Shown here: positions 1 through 8,073 of the stretch, piece after piece | Layout: each line of letters opens with the position of its first letter | How positions within the stretch are numbered: position 1 is the stretch's first letter | Assembly: GCF_016900895.1 (NCBI RefSeq) | Contig: NZ_JAFEUN010000051.1 | Span: 1 to 33,446 of the forward strand | From: Parashewanella hymeniacidonis | Lineage (GTDB): Bacteria > Pseudomonadota > Gammaproteobacteria > Enterobacterales > Shewanellaceae | Reading direction: 5' to 3' | DNA length: 33,446 nucleotides | Translations under genes and position numbers: made by a program | The notes under the pieces: generated by a model | What the model was told of the DNA's origin: nothing | What the model saw: the letters and a program-made list of their open reading frames with translations, nothing else | Databases searched by the model: none

Positions 1-66
1 GGATATTGGGAAGAATTTTGGTCAAAGTTAGATCGATACGGTTTTCCTGTTACACATAATTTGTAA
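1..66 (+). CDS. 3' end of an unidentified gene
   Basis: Frame 1 is open from the window edge to a TAA at 64-66 and encodes 21 residues rich in aromatic and charged residues, beginning GYWEEFWSKLDRYG. The composition looks like real protein, but the piece is too short for me to assign a family. The stop codon lies in a small inverted repeat (GTTACA at 49-54, TGTAAC at 62-67), too short to be a convincing terminator. Confidence 0.35.
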   Translation, partial: GYWEEFWSKLDRYGFPVTHNL

Positions 67-117
67 CGAGTTTACCAACAAGCCTGAAACAAATAATTTA
101 GACATTAATTAGACTGA

Positions 118-366
118 ACACCCGGTAAAACTAACGTTCATTATGAAGAAAAGCGAATTTATGCCTATTCAGGGGGCCACTTATTTTGCTTAGAAGCAAT
201 TGATGGAAGAATCGTGTGGACGAATTCATTAAAAGGAATGGGTTATAGTGCTTGCATTATTGCAACCAAAAACCAAAGCTCATCGAACGTAGCGAGCCAG
301 GTTGCAGCTCAGCAAGCCATTGCTGCGAGTGTCGCTGCAGCGGGTGCAGTTGCGGCTTCGAGCTAA
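118..366 (+). pseudogene. relic of a PQQ-like beta-propeller repeat protein
   Basis: An open frame runs from just after a TGA at 115-117 to a TAA at 364-366. It contains a PQQ/beta-propeller-like blade (LFCLEAIDGRIVWTNSLKG, with the typical L-x-C-L-x-A-x-x-G-x-x-x-W pattern), then GYSACIIAT and an alanine-rich tail. No ATG, GTG or TTG occurs in this frame upstream of the conserved blade, and the sequence upstream carries several stops in frame. I therefore read it as a truncated remnant rather than a working gene. It could be functional only if it starts at a rare codon such as ATT at 157. It sits next to umuDC and 2 kb from an integrase gene, which fits past rearrangement. Confidence 0.45.
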
Positions 367-494
367 TTATCTTCTAAGTAGCACTTACAATTCGTTATTT
401 CTGCACAAAACGTTACTGTGTTGGGGCTGCTTTTCCTCTTTCTATCATTCACAACAGTCCTATTTGTTCAATAAATGCGCTTTTTTCGAGAATA

Positions 495-543
495 TTTACC
501 AATTTTGTTTCATTTTGCTATTATACTGTATAAATGAACAGTA
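495..543 (+). promoter_or_regulatory. SOS promoter with LexA box for umuDC
   Basis: A near-perfect LexA operator, TACTGTATAAATGAACAGTA, lies at 524-543; it has the CTGT-N8-ACAG core at 526-541. A weak sigma70 promoter fits in front of it: TTTACC at 495-500 and TATTAT at 519-524, 18 bp apart. LexA would then cover the start of transcription. The box overlaps the first possible ATG of umuD at 534, which argues that translation starts at the next ATG, 555. Confidence 0.85.
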
Positions 544-554
544 TTGCGGAATTT

Positions 555-959
555 ATGAAGATTATTCCTATAGCAGCACAGGCTGGAATCACGGGTTTCG
601 AATCACCTGCAGCTGAATATTCACAGCTACCACTCAGTCTCGATGAGCTTTTAATTGAGCATCCTAATGCGACATTTATTGGTCGAGCGTCAGGCAATAG
701 CATGCGAGATGTGTGTATTTTTGATAACGATATCTTAATCGTAGACAGGCATGTACAGTCGCAGCATTTAGATGTCATCGTCGCTAATTTGAATGGTGAG
801 TTTATTTGTAAAGTTTTCGATAAGGAGAACCAAAAGTTACTTTCAGCTAACGGATATTATCAAGCTGTCACGATTACAAGCTTCGATGATTTTTCATTTG
901 AAGGCGTTGTAGTGAAGTCGATTCGTTGTTTTCGTCCTGCATCAGTATTATTGAGCTAA
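555..959 (+). CDS. umuD: UmuD, SOS mutagenesis protein (LexA-like S24 autopeptidase)
   Basis: UmuD is cleaved with RecA help into UmuD', which joins UmuC to form DNA polymerase V. From the start at 555 the protein has 134 residues, against 139 in E. coli. The catalytic serine is Ser49 in GNSM and the lysine is Lys86 in GEFICK. The cleavage region reads AGITGFESPAAEY, so the scissile bond should be Thr13-Gly14, where E. coli has Cys-Gly. An in-frame ATG at 534 would add seven residues, but it lies inside the LexA box and near the expected transcription start. The 555 ATG has a weak GGA four to five bases upstream. umuC follows after 3 bp, so the two are co-transcribed and LexA-repressed. Confidence 0.93.
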   Translation: MKIIPIAAQAGITGFESPAAEYSQLPLSLDELLIEHPNATFIGRASGNSMRDVCIFDNDILIVDRHVQSQHLDVIVANLNGEFICKVFDKENQKLLSANGYYQAVTITSFDDFSFEGVVVKSIRCFRPASVLLS

Positions 960-962
960 CTT

Positions 963-2192
963 ATGTATGCGTTATGTGACATCAATAGCTTCTACGCCAG
1001 TGCCCATGCGGTGTTTAGACCTGACATTCGAAAAGATGGGATCATTGTGCTAAGTAATAATGATGGCTGTATTGTTGCCGCAAACCGTAAAGCAAAAGAG
1101 CTTGGTATAAAGAAATTTAGCCCTTATTTTCAAGTAAAGAAACAATGTGAGCAATTAGGTCTACATGTCTTTTCGTCTAATTATGAACTGTACAGTGACT
1201 TGTCATCTAAGTTCATGCAAACAGTAGGGCAGTTCGCTCCAGCTCAGCATATCTATTCTATCGATGAAACCTTTTTAGACCTTCACCGTTGCTTCCCAGC
1301 AATTCGTGACTTTTATGCTTATGGGGACTTAATCCGAAAAACAGTATGGAAAGAATGTCGTTTGCCTATTTGTGTTGGCATAGGTACAACGCTAACGTTG
1401 GCAAAGCTCGCTAATCACACGGCAAAGTGTCATCGGCATTATAACGGTGTATGCATGATCGATAATGAAATAGATAGGCTCAACATACTGAAAACGACTG
1501 CTGTTAATGATGTGTGTGGTATTGGCAAAAAAATAAGCCAGCGCCTTGAGTCGATGGATATTAAAACGGCTTATCAGTTAGCAACAATGCCTCCCAAATG
1601 CGCAAGAAAAAACTTCAACATTGAAATAGAAAGAACTGTTAGAGAGCTAAATGGACAAATTTGCAAAACGTGGGATCAGGTTCAGGCAGATAAGAAGCAA
1701 ATATTCAGTACCCGAAGTTTAGGTCGCAGAATTACCAGTCGTGATGAGCTACAACAAGCTTTAGCTAAGCACGCCAATATAGCTGCTCGTAAAGCTCGAA
1801 GTCAGAATAGTGGCTGCCAGAGCTTACTCGTATTTGCTGGGAATTCAACGCATGACGATAGACCGCAACAATTCAAAACAATAATGAAGTTTGCTAGGCC
1901 AACAAATTGTTCAACCGAACTAACGAAAGCTACGACACGATCGCTCGACAAGTTGTTCCGCACAGGCGTTCGCTATTACAAAATTGGAGTGGGTATGTTG
2001 GATTTATCTGATTTGAGCCACGAACAATACGATTTATTTAATCAGAGTCAAAATAATCCAGAGTTAATGAAAGTATACGATGATCTCAATGACCGTTTTG
2101 GCCCAGATACTATTTACTTAACAGCACAAGGCCAGAATCAGCGATGGGCAATGCGCAGAGAAATGTTATCGCCACAGTACACGACAAATTAG
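963..2192 (+). CDS. umuC: UmuC, Y-family DNA polymerase V catalytic subunit
   Basis: This is the catalytic subunit of the error-prone polymerase V, which copies past lesions after SOS induction. It has 409 residues (E. coli 422). The Y-family palm is clear: MYALCDINSFYAS at the N-terminus gives metal ligand Asp6, SNNDGCIVAANRKAK follows, and YSIDETFLDL gives Asp101-Glu102. A fingers/thumb helix-hairpin-helix region lies near residues 180-200. QYDLF near residue 355 fits a beta-clamp-binding motif. The C-terminus ends REMLSPQYTT, as in UmuC rather than DinB. Only 3 bp separate it from umuD, so translational coupling is likely. I see no clear terminator after it. Confidence 0.95.
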   Translation: MYALCDINSFYASAHAVFRPDIRKDGIIVLSNNDGCIVAANRKAKELGIKKFSPYFQVKKQCEQLGLHVFSSNYELYSDLSSKFMQTVGQFAPAQHIYSIDETFLDLHRCFPAIRDFYAYGDLIRKTVWKECRLPICVGIGTTLTLAKLANHTAKCHRHYNGVCMIDNEIDRLNILKTTAVNDVCGIGKKISQRLESMDIKTAYQLATMPPKCARKNFNIEIERTVRELNGQICKTWDQVQADKKQIFSTRSLGRRITSRDELQQALAKHANIAARKARSQNSGCQSLLVFAGNSTHDDRPQQFKTIMKFARPTNCSTELTKATTRSLDKLFRTGVRYYKIGVGMLDLSDLSHEQYDLFNQSQNNPELMKVYDDLNDRFGPDTIYLTAQGQNQRWAMRREMLSPQYTTN

Positions 2193-2499
2193 AAGCACAT
2201 TCCAATCATAAGGTGTTGATGTGAGGAGCTTATGAAACGGTAAACATTAATCACTCAATAAGTGCATACACATAATTGCGCACAATGTATATTATGTTAA
2301 ATAGGGTGTGGAGCTGATTATAATGATAAACTCGAACGCTTCACAAAACATAGCTCGAATTTATCGCATTTGATGGATCGTGATTTTCTTCTCAGCACTA
2401 TATACCCGAATCAAGTATTGTTCTGGTTCAGTGCCTAAATGAAACTTTCGCAAATTGAACCATTCTCACGGCCAATACCACACTTTTTAGAATTAAGAA
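2193..2499. other. gene-free gap between umuC and the convergent integrase gene
   Basis: Stops occur in all frames and I see no coding region. The stretch holds overlapping small palindromes around 2266-2296 (for example ATTG-CGCA-CAAT at 2275-2286). A short tandem repeat of AATTAAG units near 2489-2510 runs into the integrase stop codon. No convincing Rho-independent terminator is visible for either flanking gene. Confidence 0.5.
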
Positions 2500-3795
2500 T
2501 TAAGAATTAATACTGAGATGATCGAGCGGTTTATTTTGTGCTGATTGGTACCTTTCTACGTCAGTGGTATGTAGATATAAGGATGTTGTATCTATACTTT
2601 CATGACCCGCATCTTTTTGAACATGTGATAACGGCCGCATATGTATATTAATGTCATGGCTAATGCCTGTGTGGCGAATATTGTGTGCTGTTAGTTTAGA
2701 AATATCATTTCCATCTGATTCAAAGCCATCTTTTTTCATTTCTTCAGCTGCTTGTTGAATAATAAATTGAATGTCATCGCGGATCTGACGAATACCCAAG
2801 TTTGCATTTAAAACACCTACATCCCGTCCACGGCCTGCCGCTTTATGTCTTATGAATAGAGGATCTAATTCATCAGAACTGGGTAATTGTGATAATCCTA
2901 AATGACCACGATACTCTTTGAAAGCTTGTAAAAGATTTTTAGATACCGTGACAGTTCTTGATTTACCACCTTTACTGTTTGGTATATGAAACAGCCAAAT
3001 GCCTGTTTGACGATTCTGCTTAAACTGACTCATTACTGGTGAATATCCAGGTCTGGCAGATACTTCTGAAATTCGTAAATAGCAGGAATAAATCAAATTA
3101 ATGAGAAATTTATGGCGTGCGTACGTCGCTGAATCCTTTTTAGCAAGGCTGTTTACCGTAGAATTTACGTAGGACCACTGTAATTCAGTAAATATTGGTA
3201 GTATTTCATTCGCAGTATCGTTTCGAAATGTTTGTTTATTAGCAAAGCGACTGTGCTTCAGCCAAACTTGCGCAGTATTGCGTTCACAAAACTCCTCGCT
3301 GAGTAAGTAAGTATAGAAAGAAGACAAAATAGCAATCTTGGTTTTTAATGCGTTCTCACTGAGTCTATAAGCCTGTTGAGTGCCATTGACCAGTTTAGCG
3401 ATGAATGGTCTCCAATTCGCATTAGGTGTTCGACCTGATTCAGAACCTTTGAACTGAGCAACATTGTAATTACCAATTAAATCTACCGGTGGCTGCTTGC
3501 AATACTCGACATAACGGGACATATCTTTGCGTTTCAAATCTGCAGGAGACATAGCTGCTACATCAAAACACCAATGCAAAAACGTAGTAAGCTCACTACG
3601 ATAGGCTTTATAGTTATTTTCTTGATCTTTATGTTCATATAACCAATCTGAAGCGTGCTCTAACACTAAACCAGCATCCGTAACTTTATCAAGGCTGATT
3701 TGGGTAATGTATTGGTTGTTGTAACTATTACCTTCTAATAAAAACTCAGGTTTATCAAACAGCGGTAAAACAGGAGGAAGTTGCAAAATATTCAT
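2500..3795 (-). CDS. tyrosine-type site-specific integrase/recombinase
   Basis: The 431-residue protein has an N-terminal SAM-like core-binding region (about residues 40-180) and a C-terminal tyrosine recombinase domain. The catalytic set is complete: Arg241 (CYLRISEVSARPG), Lys275 or Lys278 in the beta-hairpin (PNSKGGKS), His371-x-x-Arg374 (TAHNIRHTG), His398 (DAGHES) and nucleophile Tyr407 (SLYLHTT). It should cut and rejoin DNA through a 3'-phosphotyrosine. It is convergent with umuDC and stands alone, with no other phage or ICE genes in view. Upstream lie an inverted repeat (3819-3844) and three TTACACAA repeats that could be its binding sites. It could be the integrase of a decayed island or a stand-alone recombinase; the sequence does not decide between these. 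Confidence 0.9.
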   Translation of the reverse strand: MNILQLPPVLPLFDKPEFLLEGNSYNNQYITQISLDKVTDAGLVLEHASDWLYEHKDQENNYKAYRSELTTFLHWCFDVAAMSPADLKRKDMSRYVEYCKQPPVDLIGNYNVAQFKGSESGRTPNANWRPFIAKLVNGTQQAYRLSENALKTKIAILSSFYTYLLSEEFCERNTAQVWLKHSRFANKQTFRNDTANEILPIFTELQWSYVNSTVNSLAKKDSATYARHKFLINLIYSCYLRISEVSARPGYSPVMSQFKQNRQTGIWLFHIPNSKGGKSRTVTVSKNLLQAFKEYRGHLGLSQLPSSDELDPLFIRHKAAGRGRDVGVLNANLGIRQIRDDIQFIIQQAAEEMKKDGFESDGNDISKLTAHNIRHTGISHDINIHMRPLSHVQKDAGHESIDTTSLYLHTTDVERYQSAQNKPLDHLSINS

Positions 3796-3818
3796 TTGAG
3801 AAAGCCAATTTAATGCAG

Positions 3819-3844
3819 ATGCCGATAATGGTATTTATCGGCAT
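3819..3844. repeat. 10-bp inverted repeat with 6-bp spacer upstream of the integrase gene
   Basis: ATGCCGATAA at 3819-3828 and its perfect complement TTATCGGCAT at 3835-3844 flank the 6-bp spacer TGGTAT. The pair begins 24 bp upstream of the integrase start codon. The dimensions match tyrosine recombinase crossover sites (about 10-13 bp arms around 6-8 bp), so it is a candidate core site. It could equally be an operator for the integrase gene or a leader hairpin. Confidence 0.5.
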
Positions 3845-3917
3845 TAATCTAAGAAAAAGTAAATCTATACTTATAAGGTATATTGTACAAACATTCATTG
3901 TTATCAATTAATGTCAT

Positions 3918-3982
3918 TTACACAAATCATGTGATCAATTACACAATTATTTTAACTGATGTAAAATCGACCATTTACACAA
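3918..3982. repeat. three direct repeats of TTACACAA
   Basis: TTACACAA occurs at 3918-3925, 3939-3946 and 3975-3982. The first two are 21 bp apart, which is two helical turns. The first and third share the longer context CATTTACACAAA. They lie between the integrase gene and the lipoprotein gene. They could be arm-type integrase sites, regulator sites, or chance in AT-rich DNA. Confidence 0.4.
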
Positions 3983-3997
3983 AGATAATTGTATTAT

Positions 3998-4450
3998 TTA
4001 GCCATTATCAGCAAGAAAATCATAAAACACTGTAGATGTCTGACCATTTAACTCATAAGTAACAAATAATCGCCAAACCATATAACCACTAGCGCAGCTA
4101 CCTAGAATAGCTTTTGATGAAAAATCTTTATCATTCAGACTGTTGGTTGTGACAGGAATAATGCCCATGAACATATCCCTCCCCTCAATTCGAGCAGATT
4201 TTATTGTGATACTTTTGTTTGATTTAAGATTTATGGATAAATCTTGTTCGCTTGGTACCGTGTTTGGGGTGATAAATAATGCTATTTCTGCCCCATTAGC
4301 TTCTTTTAAGCATGAACTGACTAAAAAATTACATAAAGACCTATCAATTTGGTCAAGATTAGCATTTTTTTGTTTTGAGTCACCACAAGAACAGACTAAT
4401 AACACTGTGATAATTATAGATATTTTTCGAAAAGTAGATGCGTAACACAC
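3998..4450 (-). CDS. small putative lipoprotein of unknown function
   Basis: The 150-residue protein begins with a basic N-region, a hydrophobic stretch (residues 10-20) and a lipobox VCSC with the acylated cysteine at Cys22, followed by GDSKQKNAN. It should be exported and lipid-anchored. Asp at +3 from the cysteine does not clearly settle inner or outer membrane. The mature part has a GRDMFMG motif and ends GCASGYMVWRLFVTYELNG followed by an acidic tail. I recognise it only as a conserved hypothetical lipoprotein and assign no function. It is divergent from ccoN. An FNR-like box midway between the two genes could act on both; a TATAAA on the minus strand at 4466-4471 would leave a very short leader. 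Confidence 0.7.
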   Translation of the reverse strand: MCYASTFRKISIIITVLLVCSCGDSKQKNANLDQIDRSLCNFLVSSCLKEANGAEIALFITPNTVPSEQDLSINLKSNKSITIKSARIEGRDMFMGIIPVTTNSLNDKDFSSKAILGSCASGYMVWRLFVTYELNGQTSTVFYDFLADNG

Positions 4451-4495
4451 AGTAACTTACCTTTTTTTATAATGGGTCACATTCTGCGCTCTAAT

Positions 4496-4509
4496 ATGAT
4501 CCAGATCAA
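4496..4509 (+). promoter_or_regulatory. FNR box of the ccoNOQP promoter
   Basis: ATGAT-CCAG-ATCAA matches the FNR consensus TTGAT-N4-ATCAA at 9 of 10 positions. A -10-like TATCTT sits at 4530-4535, so the box centre (4502.5) would be close to -40, the class II activator position. A leader of about 170 nt would precede ccoN. FNR is encoded at the end of the same gene cluster. Activation of cbb3 oxidase by FNR under low oxygen is well known in proteobacteria; here it is inferred from the site. Confidence 0.7.
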
Positions 4510-4655
4510 TTTAACTCTGCCCTACCTAGTATCTTTTTAATAGTGTCTAAAGTAAAATATATTCGTTTGCTGATGTATTAAATGTTGTGCAAGCTTCGCA
4601 GCGGCACTTACTGATTAATTTTTAACAAAAAGTAATCACAAGTGTCATTTAACAG

Positions 4656-4672
4656 GTAAAGCGTGGCTTTAC
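4656..4672 (+). promoter_or_regulatory. small hairpin in the ccoN leader
   Basis: GTAAAGC at 4656-4662 and GCTTTAC at 4666-4672 form a perfect 7-bp stem with a GTG loop, 38 nt upstream of the ccoN start. No T-run follows, so it is not a terminator. It may affect transcript stability or be an operator. Function unknown. Confidence 0.35.
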
Positions 4673-4710
4673 TAAAACTATAAGTAAAAGTAATAAGCAG
4701 TGGAAGCATT

Positions 4711-6138
4711 ATGATGAACCATTCCCAGCCTCAAGGCGCTGATTACAATTACACCGTAGTCCGCCAATTTGCCCTTACAACTGTGTTGTGGGGAATAGTT
4801 GGTATGGCAGTAGGTGTTTTAATTGCGGCTCAGTTAATCTGGCCGGCACTAAACTTCGAAACTCCTTGGTTAACGTTTAGCCGTTTACGGCCTTTACATA
4901 CCAATGCAGTTATTTTCGCGTTTGGTGCTTCAGCTCTATTTGCTACATCGTATTATGTAGTTCAACGTACCTGTCAAACTCGTTTGTTCGCACCTAAACT
5001 GGCTGCGTTTACATTCTGGGGTTGGCAAGCAATTATTCTTTCTGCGGCAATTACCCTGCCCCTAGGTTTTACTAGTGGTAAAGAGTATGCAGAATTAGAA
5101 TGGCCAATTGATATCGCAATCACCATAGTGTGGGTGGCATATGCGGTAGTATTCTTTGGTACCATTGTAAAACGAACCACCTCTCACATTTATGTAGCGA
5201 ACTGGTTCTTTGGTGCTTTCATTATTGCCGTTGCCGTTTTGCACATTGTGAATTCTATGGCCGTGCCTGTAAGTATGCTTAAGTCATACTCTTTATACGG
5301 CGGTGCTGTAGACGCAATGGTTCAGTGGTGGTATGGACACAATGCAGTAGGTTTCCTATTAACAGCAGGTTTCCTAGGTATGATGTATTACTTCGTACCT
5401 AAACAAGCCGGTCGTCCTGTCTATTCATACCGTTTATCAATTGTTCACTTTTGGGCATTGATCGCACTTTATATTTGGGCTGGACCTCACCACCTTCACT
5501 ATACAGCTTTACCTGACTGGACTCAGTCTTTAGGTATGGTGATGTCATTGATCTTATTTGCTCCTTCTTGGGGTGGCATGATCAATGGTATTATGACGTT
5601 ATCTGGTGCTTGGCATAAACTACGTACCGATCCTATTCTTCGTTTCTTAATTGTTTCTCTTTCTTTCTATGGTATGTCTACCTTCGAAGGTCCGATGATG
5701 GCGATTAAGACTGTGAACGCATTATCTCACTATACGGATTGGACAGTTGGTCACGTACATTCTGGTGCTCTTGGCTGGGTTGCTATGGTTTCTATTGGTG
5801 CTCTGTACCACATGATTCCTAAGGTATTCAATCAAGGCCGTATGTACAGTATCAAATTGATCAATACTCACTTCTGGCTTGCGACAATTGGTACTGTTCT
5901 TTACATCGTATCAATGTGGATTTCTGGTGTAATGCAAGGTCTAATGTGGCGTGCAGTTAACTCTGATGGAACGTTAACATACAGTTTTGTTGAGAGTATC
6001 GAAGCATCGTACCCATTCTATTTTGTTCGTTTCTTAGGTGGTGTATTCTTCTTAGTTGGTATGTTCTTAATGGCATACAACGTGATGAAGACTGTTAAAG
6101 CACCTGAAGGCTCTTTGCCTAAACCAGCTGAAGCATAA
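4711..6138 (+). CDS. ccoN: CcoN, cbb3-type cytochrome c oxidase subunit I
   Basis: CcoN is the catalytic membrane subunit of the high-affinity cbb3 terminal oxidase, reducing oxygen and pumping protons across the inner membrane. It has 475 residues and about 12 membrane segments. Conserved histidines for the low-spin heme b, CuB and heme b3 are His63 ([10 protein letters not shown]), His210 ([10 protein letters not shown]), His260-His261 (GPHHLHY), and His348 and His350 ([11 protein letters not shown]). The first two codons are both ATG; a GGAAG about 6-9 bases upstream supports either. It is first in ccoNOQP, 12 bp before ccoO, under the FNR box at 4496. Confidence 0.97.
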   Translation: MMNHSQPQGADYNYTVVRQFALTTVLWGIVGMAVGVLIAAQLIWPALNFETPWLTFSRLRPLHTNAVIFAFGASALFATSYYVVQRTCQTRLFAPKLAAFTFWGWQAIILSAAITLPLGFTSGKEYAELEWPIDIAITIVWVAYAVVFFGTIVKRTTSHIYVANWFFGAFIIAVAVLHIVNSMAVPVSMLKSYSLYGGAVDAMVQWWYGHNAVGFLLTAGFLGMMYYFVPKQAGRPVYSYRLSIVHFWALIALYIWAGPHHLHYTALPDWTQSLGMVMSLILFAPSWGGMINGIMTLSGAWHKLRTDPILRFLIVSLSFYGMSTFEGPMMAIKTVNALSHYTDWTVGHVHSGALGWVAMVSIGALYHMIPKVFNQGRMYSIKLINTHFWLATIGTVLYIVSMWISGVMQGLMWRAVNSDGTLTYSFVESIEASYPFYFVRFLGGVFFLVGMFLMAYNVMKTVKAPEGSLPKPAEA

Positions 6139-6150
6139 GGAGTAGAAACG

Positions 6151-6756
6151 ATGAAATTTAATCACGAATTTATTGAAAAGAACGTCGGCCTACTCGCTAT
6201 CTTTATTGTAATTGCAATTAGTTTTGGTGGTTTAGTACAAATCACCCCGCTAATCTTTCAAAAAGATACAACAGAGCCAGTAGAAGGATTAAAACCTTTT
6301 ACAGCACTTCAGCTTGAAGGTCGCGATATTTATATCCGTGAAGGTTGTCATAACTGCCACAGTCAGATGATTCGTCCACTACGTGCTGAAACAGAACGTT
6401 ATGGTCACTACTCTGTTGCTGGTGAGTCTGTATGGAACCACCCTTTCCAGTGGGGTTCAAAACGTACAGGTCCTGATCTGGCTCGTGTAGGTGGTCGTTA
6501 CAGTGATAAATGGCATGAAGTTCATTTGTTAGACCCTCGCGCAGTGGTACCACAATCAAATATGCCAGCATTCCCTTGGCTTGCTGAGAATAAGATTGAT
6601 AGTGATTTAACGGCTGATAAGATGGAGATTTTCCGTAACTTCGGTGTTCCATATACAGACGCTGAAATTGCTGGTGCAAAAGCTGCTGTTGAAGGTAAAA
6701 CTGAAATGCAGGCACTGATCGCTTATCTACAGTCGTTGGGGCATGCCCTCAAATAA
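6151..6756 (+). CDS. ccoO: CcoO, cbb3-type oxidase monoheme cytochrome c subunit
   Basis: CcoO passes electrons from CcoP or soluble cytochrome c to the CcoN hemes. The 201-residue protein has one N-terminal membrane anchor (residues 13-35) and a periplasmic cytochrome c domain. The heme site is CHNCH (Cys66, Cys69, His70), followed by the family signature [18 protein letters not shown]; a likely Met ligand is in [10 protein letters not shown]. It starts 12 bp after ccoN with a GGAG ribosome site in between. Length and order are normal for the family. Confidence 0.97.
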   Translation: MKFNHEFIEKNVGLLAIFIVIAISFGGLVQITPLIFQKDTTEPVEGLKPFTALQLEGRDIYIREGCHNCHSQMIRPLRAETERYGHYSVAGESVWNHPFQWGSKRTGPDLARVGGRYSDKWHEVHLLDPRAVVPQSNMPAFPWLAENKIDSDLTADKMEIFRNFGVPYTDAEIAGAKAAVEGKTEMQALIAYLQSLGHALK

Positions 6757-6767
6757 GGAGGCAATAT

Positions 6768-6935
6768 ATGGATTACGGCACATTACAGGGAATTCTTACA
6801 ATCATTGTGATGCTCGTCTTTGTCGGTATATTTGCTTGGGCTTATAGCTCTCGTCAAAAAGATAACTTTGATGAAGCAGCTAACCTTGTTTTTTCCGATG
6901 AGGAAAAGGATAAGGACTCAGGAGAGCAAAAATAA
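6768..6935 (+). CDS. ccoQ: CcoQ, small cbb3-type oxidase subunit
   Basis: A 55-residue protein starting MDYGTLQGILTIIVMLVFVG, with one membrane helix (about residues 8-25), then SSRQKDNFDEAANLVF and an acidic/lysine-rich tail. This is the usual CcoQ/FixQ pattern. CcoQ stabilises the assembled oxidase. An AAGGAGG ribosome site stands before the ATG, 11 bp after ccoO. Its TAA overlaps the ccoP ATG by one base (TAATG at 6933-6937), so translation is coupled. It is short and easily missed. Confidence 0.93.
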   Translation: MDYGTLQGILTIIVMLVFVGIFAWAYSSRQKDNFDEAANLVFSDEEKDKDSGEQK

Positions 6936-7918
6936 TGTTAATGAGTAGCTTCTGGAGTATATGGATTACAGTAATTTCATTATTTGTAATCGCAGGATGT
7001 TTTGTCCTATTACGTTGGTGCTCCAAAAACACAACGGGTGTCGAAGAAGGTGAGTCTATGGGCCACTCTTTCGACGGTATCGAAGAGCTAAATAACCCAC
7101 TACCAAAATGGTGGAGTTATATGTTTTACATTACCATCGTGTTCGGTTTGGCGTATTTAGCGCTTTATCCAGGACTTGGTAACTTCAAAGGCCAATTGGG
7201 TTGGAGCAGTTCAAACCAAAGTATTGGCCACGTGAAGGGTGTTAGCGCAAAAGAAGATTCTAAAGCGGCGGTTAAAGCAGCTGAAGAAAAAGGTCTTTAT
7301 GTGCAGTATGATCAGGAAGTAAAAAAGGCTGATGAAAAATATGGCCCTATCTTCGCTGCATACTTAAATACTCCACTTGAAGAGTTAGTAAAAGATAAAG
7401 ATGCTCTAAATGTTGGTAAGCGTTTGTTCATTCAAAACTGTGCTCAATGCCATGGTTCGGATGCACGTGGTAGTAAAGGCTTCCCTAACCTAGCGGATAA
7501 TTCTTGGTTGTATGGTGGCGATTTAGCTACTATCAAAACATCAATCATGAATGGACGTAATGGTATGATGCCTCCTAAAGGTGGTTTACCAATTGCGGAC
7601 AGCGAATTACCTGGCTTAGCTGAATATTTGTTTGAATTATCTGGCCGTAAGTTTGACGCAAAACTTGCAGCTGAAGGTAAAGCATCATTTATGAAGGGCT
7701 GCTTTGCATGTCACGGCATGGATGGCACAGGTAATAAATTTTTGGGTGCACCAAACTTAGCGGACAAAGCTTGGTTATATGGTGGTTCACGTAAATCTAT
7801 TATCGACAGCATTAAGCATGGTCGTAGCGGTGCTATGCCAGCATGGAAAGATGTTCTTGGTGAAGAAAAAGTTCACGTAATTACTGCTTACGTATACAGC
7901 TTGTCTCATCAAAAATAA
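6935..7918 (+). CDS. ccoP: CcoP, cbb3-type oxidase diheme cytochrome c subunit
   Basis: CcoP receives electrons from periplasmic cytochrome c or the bc1 complex. The 327-residue protein has two N-terminal membrane helices (about 7-27 and 62-80) and two cytochrome c domains with heme sites CAQCH (Cys169, Cys172, His173) and CFACH (Cys256, Cys259, His260). Each domain has the paired motif NLAD-x-x-WLYGG and a Met-Pro ligand region (NGMMPP, GAMPAW). Alternative starts exist at codons 1 and 3; the first gives the TAATG coupling to ccoQ. The structural operon ends here with a strong terminator. Confidence 0.97.
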   Translation: MLMSSFWSIWITVISLFVIAGCFVLLRWCSKNTTGVEEGESMGHSFDGIEELNNPLPKWWSYMFYITIVFGLAYLALYPGLGNFKGQLGWSSSNQSIGHVKGVSAKEDSKAAVKAAEEKGLYVQYDQEVKKADEKYGPIFAAYLNTPLEELVKDKDALNVGKRLFIQNCAQCHGSDARGSKGFPNLADNSWLYGGDLATIKTSIMNGRNGMMPPKGGLPIADSELPGLAEYLFELSGRKFDAKLAAEGKASFMKGCFACHGMDGTGNKFLGAPNLADKAWLYGGSRKSIIDSIKHGRSGAMPAWKDVLGEEKVHVITAYVYSLSHQK

Positions 7919-7933
7919 TCATGACTGATTAGA

Positions 7934-7967
7934 AAAAGGTCTCGGTGGTAATCGAGGCCTTTTTTTT
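7934..7967 (+). terminator. Rho-independent terminator after ccoP
   Basis: AAAAGGTCTCG (7934-7944) pairs with CGAGGCCTTTT (7953-7963), with one G-U pair and an 8-nt loop, and runs into a tract of T to 7967. It separates the structural genes from the assembly genes. Confidence 0.9.
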
Positions 7968-8073
7968 AATGATTCAAGTTATTAAAAATTGTAGAATCGA
8001 AATCAAATTTTTTACTGAGTTTTGAAATTCAGAATTCAATAAAGAGTTTGTTGTAAATAATTAGGAAGTTCTC

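Noticed and set aside
534-554. ATG at 534 as the umuD start
   Set aside because: It lies inside the LexA box and about 3 bases from the predicted transcript start, with no ribosome site; the extra seven residues are not typical of UmuD. The ATG at 555 is preferred.
51-2277. 11-bp direct repeat TACACATAATT at 51-61 and 2267-2277 flanking umuDC
   Set aside because: Exact 11-mers are expected many times by chance in 33 kb of AT-rich DNA, and no element ends coincide with them.
2359-2370. TTTATCGCATT, similar to one arm of the inverted repeat upstream of the integrase
   Set aside because: It lacks the opposite arm and has a missing base, so it is not a credible second recombination site.
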